From the NCBI GenBank assembly GCA_003558335.1, contig PWMA01000110.1, positions 1 through 6,132 on the forward strand: a stretch of DNA of 6,132 nt, in the 5' to 3' direction. This stretch comes from Candidatus Methanofastidiosia archaeon (lineage in GTDB: Archaea; Methanobacteriota_B; Thermococci; Methanofastidiosales; Methanofastidiosaceae). How positions within the stretch are numbered: position 1 is the first letter of the stretch; every line of letters starts with the position of its first letter. Both the position numbers and the translations under genes were made by a program. This document shows, piece by piece, positions 4,269-6,132 of this stretch. Under the pieces are notes generated by a model. The model did no database searches, was not told the origin of the DNA, and saw only the letters and a list, made by a program, of their open reading frames with translations.

Positions 4269-5168
4269 ATGAAAGTGATAGAATTAAATAAAGTTTCAAA
4301 AAAATACAAAAACATAATAGCAGTTAACGATTTTTCTTTTGTTGGTGAAAGTGGAAAAATTTACGGATTTTTAGGGCCAAATGGAGCTGGAAAAACAACT
4401 ACGATTAGAATGATTATGGGGATCATAGAGCCTGACTTTGGATACATAAATGTTTTTGGTCAAAAACTTTCAGAGGAGAGTAAGAAAAAAATTGGATATC
4501 TGCCTGAGGAAAGAGGCCTTTATAGAAAATATAAAGTAATCAACATTTTAACCTATTTTGGAAGACTTAAGGGATTAAGTTTAGAAGAATCTAAAATAAA
4601 TGCTGAGGCATGGCTTGATAAAGTTGGACTTAAAGATAGGGCTGAGAATAAAATAGAAGAACTATCTAAAGGGATGCAACAAAATATCCAACTTATAGTA
4701 GCCCTAATAAACAATCCAGATCTTATTATACTTGATGAGCCTTTTACAGGACTTGATCCAATAAATACTAGACGTATGAAAGAGATTATTTATTCCTTAA
4801 AAAAATCTGGAAAAACAATAATTTTTTCCACACACCAAATGGACGAAGCCGAGAGAATTTGTGATCATATAGTTTTAATTAATAAGGGAGAAAAAATAAT
4901 AGATGGGCCTTTAGAAGATATTAAAAAAAGATATTCCAAAAATTATGTTTCTGTTGAATTTAAAAATAAAGTATCAGACATTGAAGATATAGATGGTGTG
5001 CAAAAGGTATACTATGAAGGAATCAGGGCTGAGATAGAGCTAAAGAAAAATTATGAGTATAATGATCTATTGGAAGCGTTATTGCAAAGAGGGGACATTA
5101 CTAAATATGAAGCCTCTAAATCTTCTCTTGAAAGTATTTTTGTTGAGGTAGTTACGAATGGGATCTAA
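4269..5168 (+). CDS. ABC transporter ATPase, NatA/YhaQ type
   Basis: The 299-residue nucleotide-binding subunit of an ABC-2-type exporter, hydrolysing ATP on the cytoplasmic face. Motifs: Walker A GPNGAGKTT at 36-44; GYLPEERGLY at 76-85, the pattern of the NatA/YhaQ subfamily, where the canonical Q-loop glutamine is not obvious; signature LSKGMQQ at 132-138, in place of LSGGQ, also usual in this subfamily; Walker B LIILDEP at 152-158; D-loop GLD at 161-163; and switch His189 in STHQMDEAE. After about residue 215 a C-terminal extension (VSVEFKNKVSDIEDIDGVQK...) fits the DUF4162 domain common here. ATG 4269 is preferred because AGGT (4259-4262) lies 6 nt upstream and the reading begins at the family-typical MKVIELNKVSK. 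An upstream in-frame ATG at 4254 adds MLGIA, overlaps the previous gene and lacks a ribosome site. Its stop overlaps the permease start by 11 nt. Confidence 0.95.
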   Translation: MKVIELNKVSKKYKNIIAVNDFSFVGESGKIYGFLGPNGAGKTTTIRMIMGIIEPDFGYINVFGQKLSEESKKKIGYLPEERGLYRKYKVINILTYFGRLKGLSLEESKINAEAWLDKVGLKDRAENKIEELSKGMQQNIQLIVALINNPDLIILDEPFTGLDPINTRRMKEIIYSLKKSGKTIIFSTHQMDEAERICDHIVLINKGEKIIDGPLEDIKKRYSKNYVSVEFKNKVSDIEDIDGVQKVYYEGIRAEIELKKNYEYNDLLEALLQRGDITKYEASKSSLESIFVEVVTNGI

Positions 5169-6132
5169 TTCTAAAATAGTAGCAATAACTGAATTCCTAA
5201 CTAACGTTAAACGAAAAGAGTTTATTATACTCACAATACTACTTCCATTAATACTTGTAATGTCAATGATTATTCCTATGATATTTATGCAGACGGTATC
5301 TTATGAAAGGGAAGTTTTAGGAGTAATAGATGAAACAGATTTTGTTTTGCCAATCTTGAAAGAAAGATATACAGATTATATTATAGAAGCTGTATCAAAT
5401 GAAGATGAAGCTAGAAAGCTTCTTGAAAATAACAGTATATCTGGATACATTGTTATACCTAGTGATTTTATAGATGTTGGAAAAACTTCTTATTATTCTA
5501 AAGTCCATCTGTCATCGTTTTCACCAGCTAGCATAAATCTTGAAGGTATTCTCTCTGATATAGTTATTGAAAGGCTCTTAAAGGATAAAGGGGTTCCAGA
5601 AGAAACGGTAGGGAAAGTTAAAAATCCGATTCAAATGGAAAGAATTACTATAACAAGGAGGGGTGATGAAGTTGAAACACCCTTTTCTTTGGTTGGAACT
5701 TACTTACTTCCAATATTCCTATTTATGTCAATTATGAATGCAGGAGGATATCTTCTTAATGGGATAATTGAAGAAAAAGAAAATAAAGTAGTTGAGGTAC
5801 TACTATCATCTATATCCTCTAACGAACTACTTACAGGTAAAATAGTTGGGTTGGGTGGCTTGGGAATACTTCAAGTTGGAATTTGGATAAGTGGTATGGC
5901 TATAATCACATCTATTTTTGGTATTCAATTAGTTTCACTTGAAAAAGGTTTTTTGATTATGATATTCTTTATTTTAGGATATTTATTATATTCTTCAATA
6001 TTTACCATGATAGGCTCAATTTCAACAAGTACCAGAGATTCTCAACAGATATCTGTAATTGTCTCATTCTTAGTGTTTATCCCATTGCTATTATTTTTTG
6101 GGATAGTTCAAAATCCAAATGTAGCTTTCATA
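5158..6132 (+). CDS. ABC-2 permease, NatB/YhaP type (3' end beyond the window)
   Basis: The membrane subunit of the exporter, partner of the ATPase just upstream. The frame stays open for 325 codons to the window edge, so the C-terminus is missing; family members are usually about 380-430 residues. Layout: short cytoplasmic N-terminus; first membrane segment at about 21-46 (EFIILTILLPLILVMSMIIP); a large external domain at about 47-175 (EVLGVIDETDF, NSISGYIVIPSDF); membrane segments at about 178-202, 226-255, 263-288 and 296-316. The intracellular segment EEKENKVVEVLLSS at 205-218 is the coupling-helix motif of NatB-like (COG1668) permeases. ATG 5158 has GAGGT at 5145-5149, 8 nt away, and overlaps the ATPase stop by 11 nt, so translation is coupled. 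The family includes sodium extrusion pumps, but substrate cannot be inferred. Confidence 0.93.
   Translation, partial: MGSNSKIVAITEFLTNVKRKEFIILTILLPLILVMSMIIPMIFMQTVSYEREVLGVIDETDFVLPILKERYTDYIIEAVSNEDEARKLLENNSISGYIVIPSDFIDVGKTSYYSKVHLSSFSPASINLEGILSDIVIERLLKDKGVPEETVGKVKNPIQMERITITRRGDEVETPFSLVGTYLLPIFLFMSIMNAGGYLLNGIIEEKENKVVEVLLSSISSNELLTGKIVGLGGLGILQVGIWISGMAIITSIFGIQLVSLEKGFLIMIFFILGYLLYSSIFTMIGSISTSTRDSQQISVIVSFLVFIPLLLFFGIVQNPNVAFI

Overview
The window looks archaeal and AT-rich (roughly 30% G+C by eye), most likely a euryarchaeon. Three things point that way: a DUF123-type GIY-YIG protein, a short HemK2-type methyltransferase without the bacterial PrmC N-terminal domain, and promoters built on TATA elements 20-30 bp upstream of probable start sites combined with GGAGG/GGTGAT ribosome binding sites. 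Non-ATG starts are frequent (TTG at 1767 and 1932, GTG at 490 and 3616). I cannot name the genus; a low-GC methanogen-like lineage is a guess.

Left part (1-1770): the 3' end of an unrecognised plus-strand gene (2-124) converges on a minus-strand, translationally coupled pair. The pair is a ParA-type ATPase (490-1236) and a 113-residue protein with a C-terminal ribbon-helix-helix domain (149-490), arranged like archaeal segAB or bacterial delta/omega partition cassettes. A further minus-strand gene (1474-1767) encodes a 97-residue basic helical protein of unknown function. Three AT-only-looking spacers in this part are not random. At 126-153, 1244-1313 and 1421-1469 they resolve into uninterrupted 7-bp units of consensus TAWTAWN (4, 10 and 7 units). 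One array lies beyond the end of the ribbon-helix-helix gene, one over the parA promoter and ribosome binding site, and one at the end of the 97-residue gene. This is the layout expected for a heptad-type centromere/operator read by a ribbon-helix-helix protein, and it is the main discovery candidate here.

Middle part (1771-3521): a divergent promoter region with a palindromic TATA element leads into a two-gene plus-strand operon. It holds an unrecognised 195-residue alpha/beta protein and, 3 nt later, a DUF123 GIY-YIG-fold protein. The latter overlaps tail-to-tail by 45 bp with a minus-strand HemK2/PrmC-type glutamine methyltransferase, expected to act on the release factor.

Right part (3522-6132): a shared promoter region separates the methyltransferase from a plus-strand operon. 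The operon comprises a 214-residue soluble coiled-coil protein, a NatA/YhaQ-type ABC ATPase and a NatB/YhaP-type ABC-2 permease that runs off the window edge. The three genes are packed with an 8-nt gap and an 11-nt overlap, so they are probably one transcript encoding an ABC exporter plus a helical partner of unknown role.
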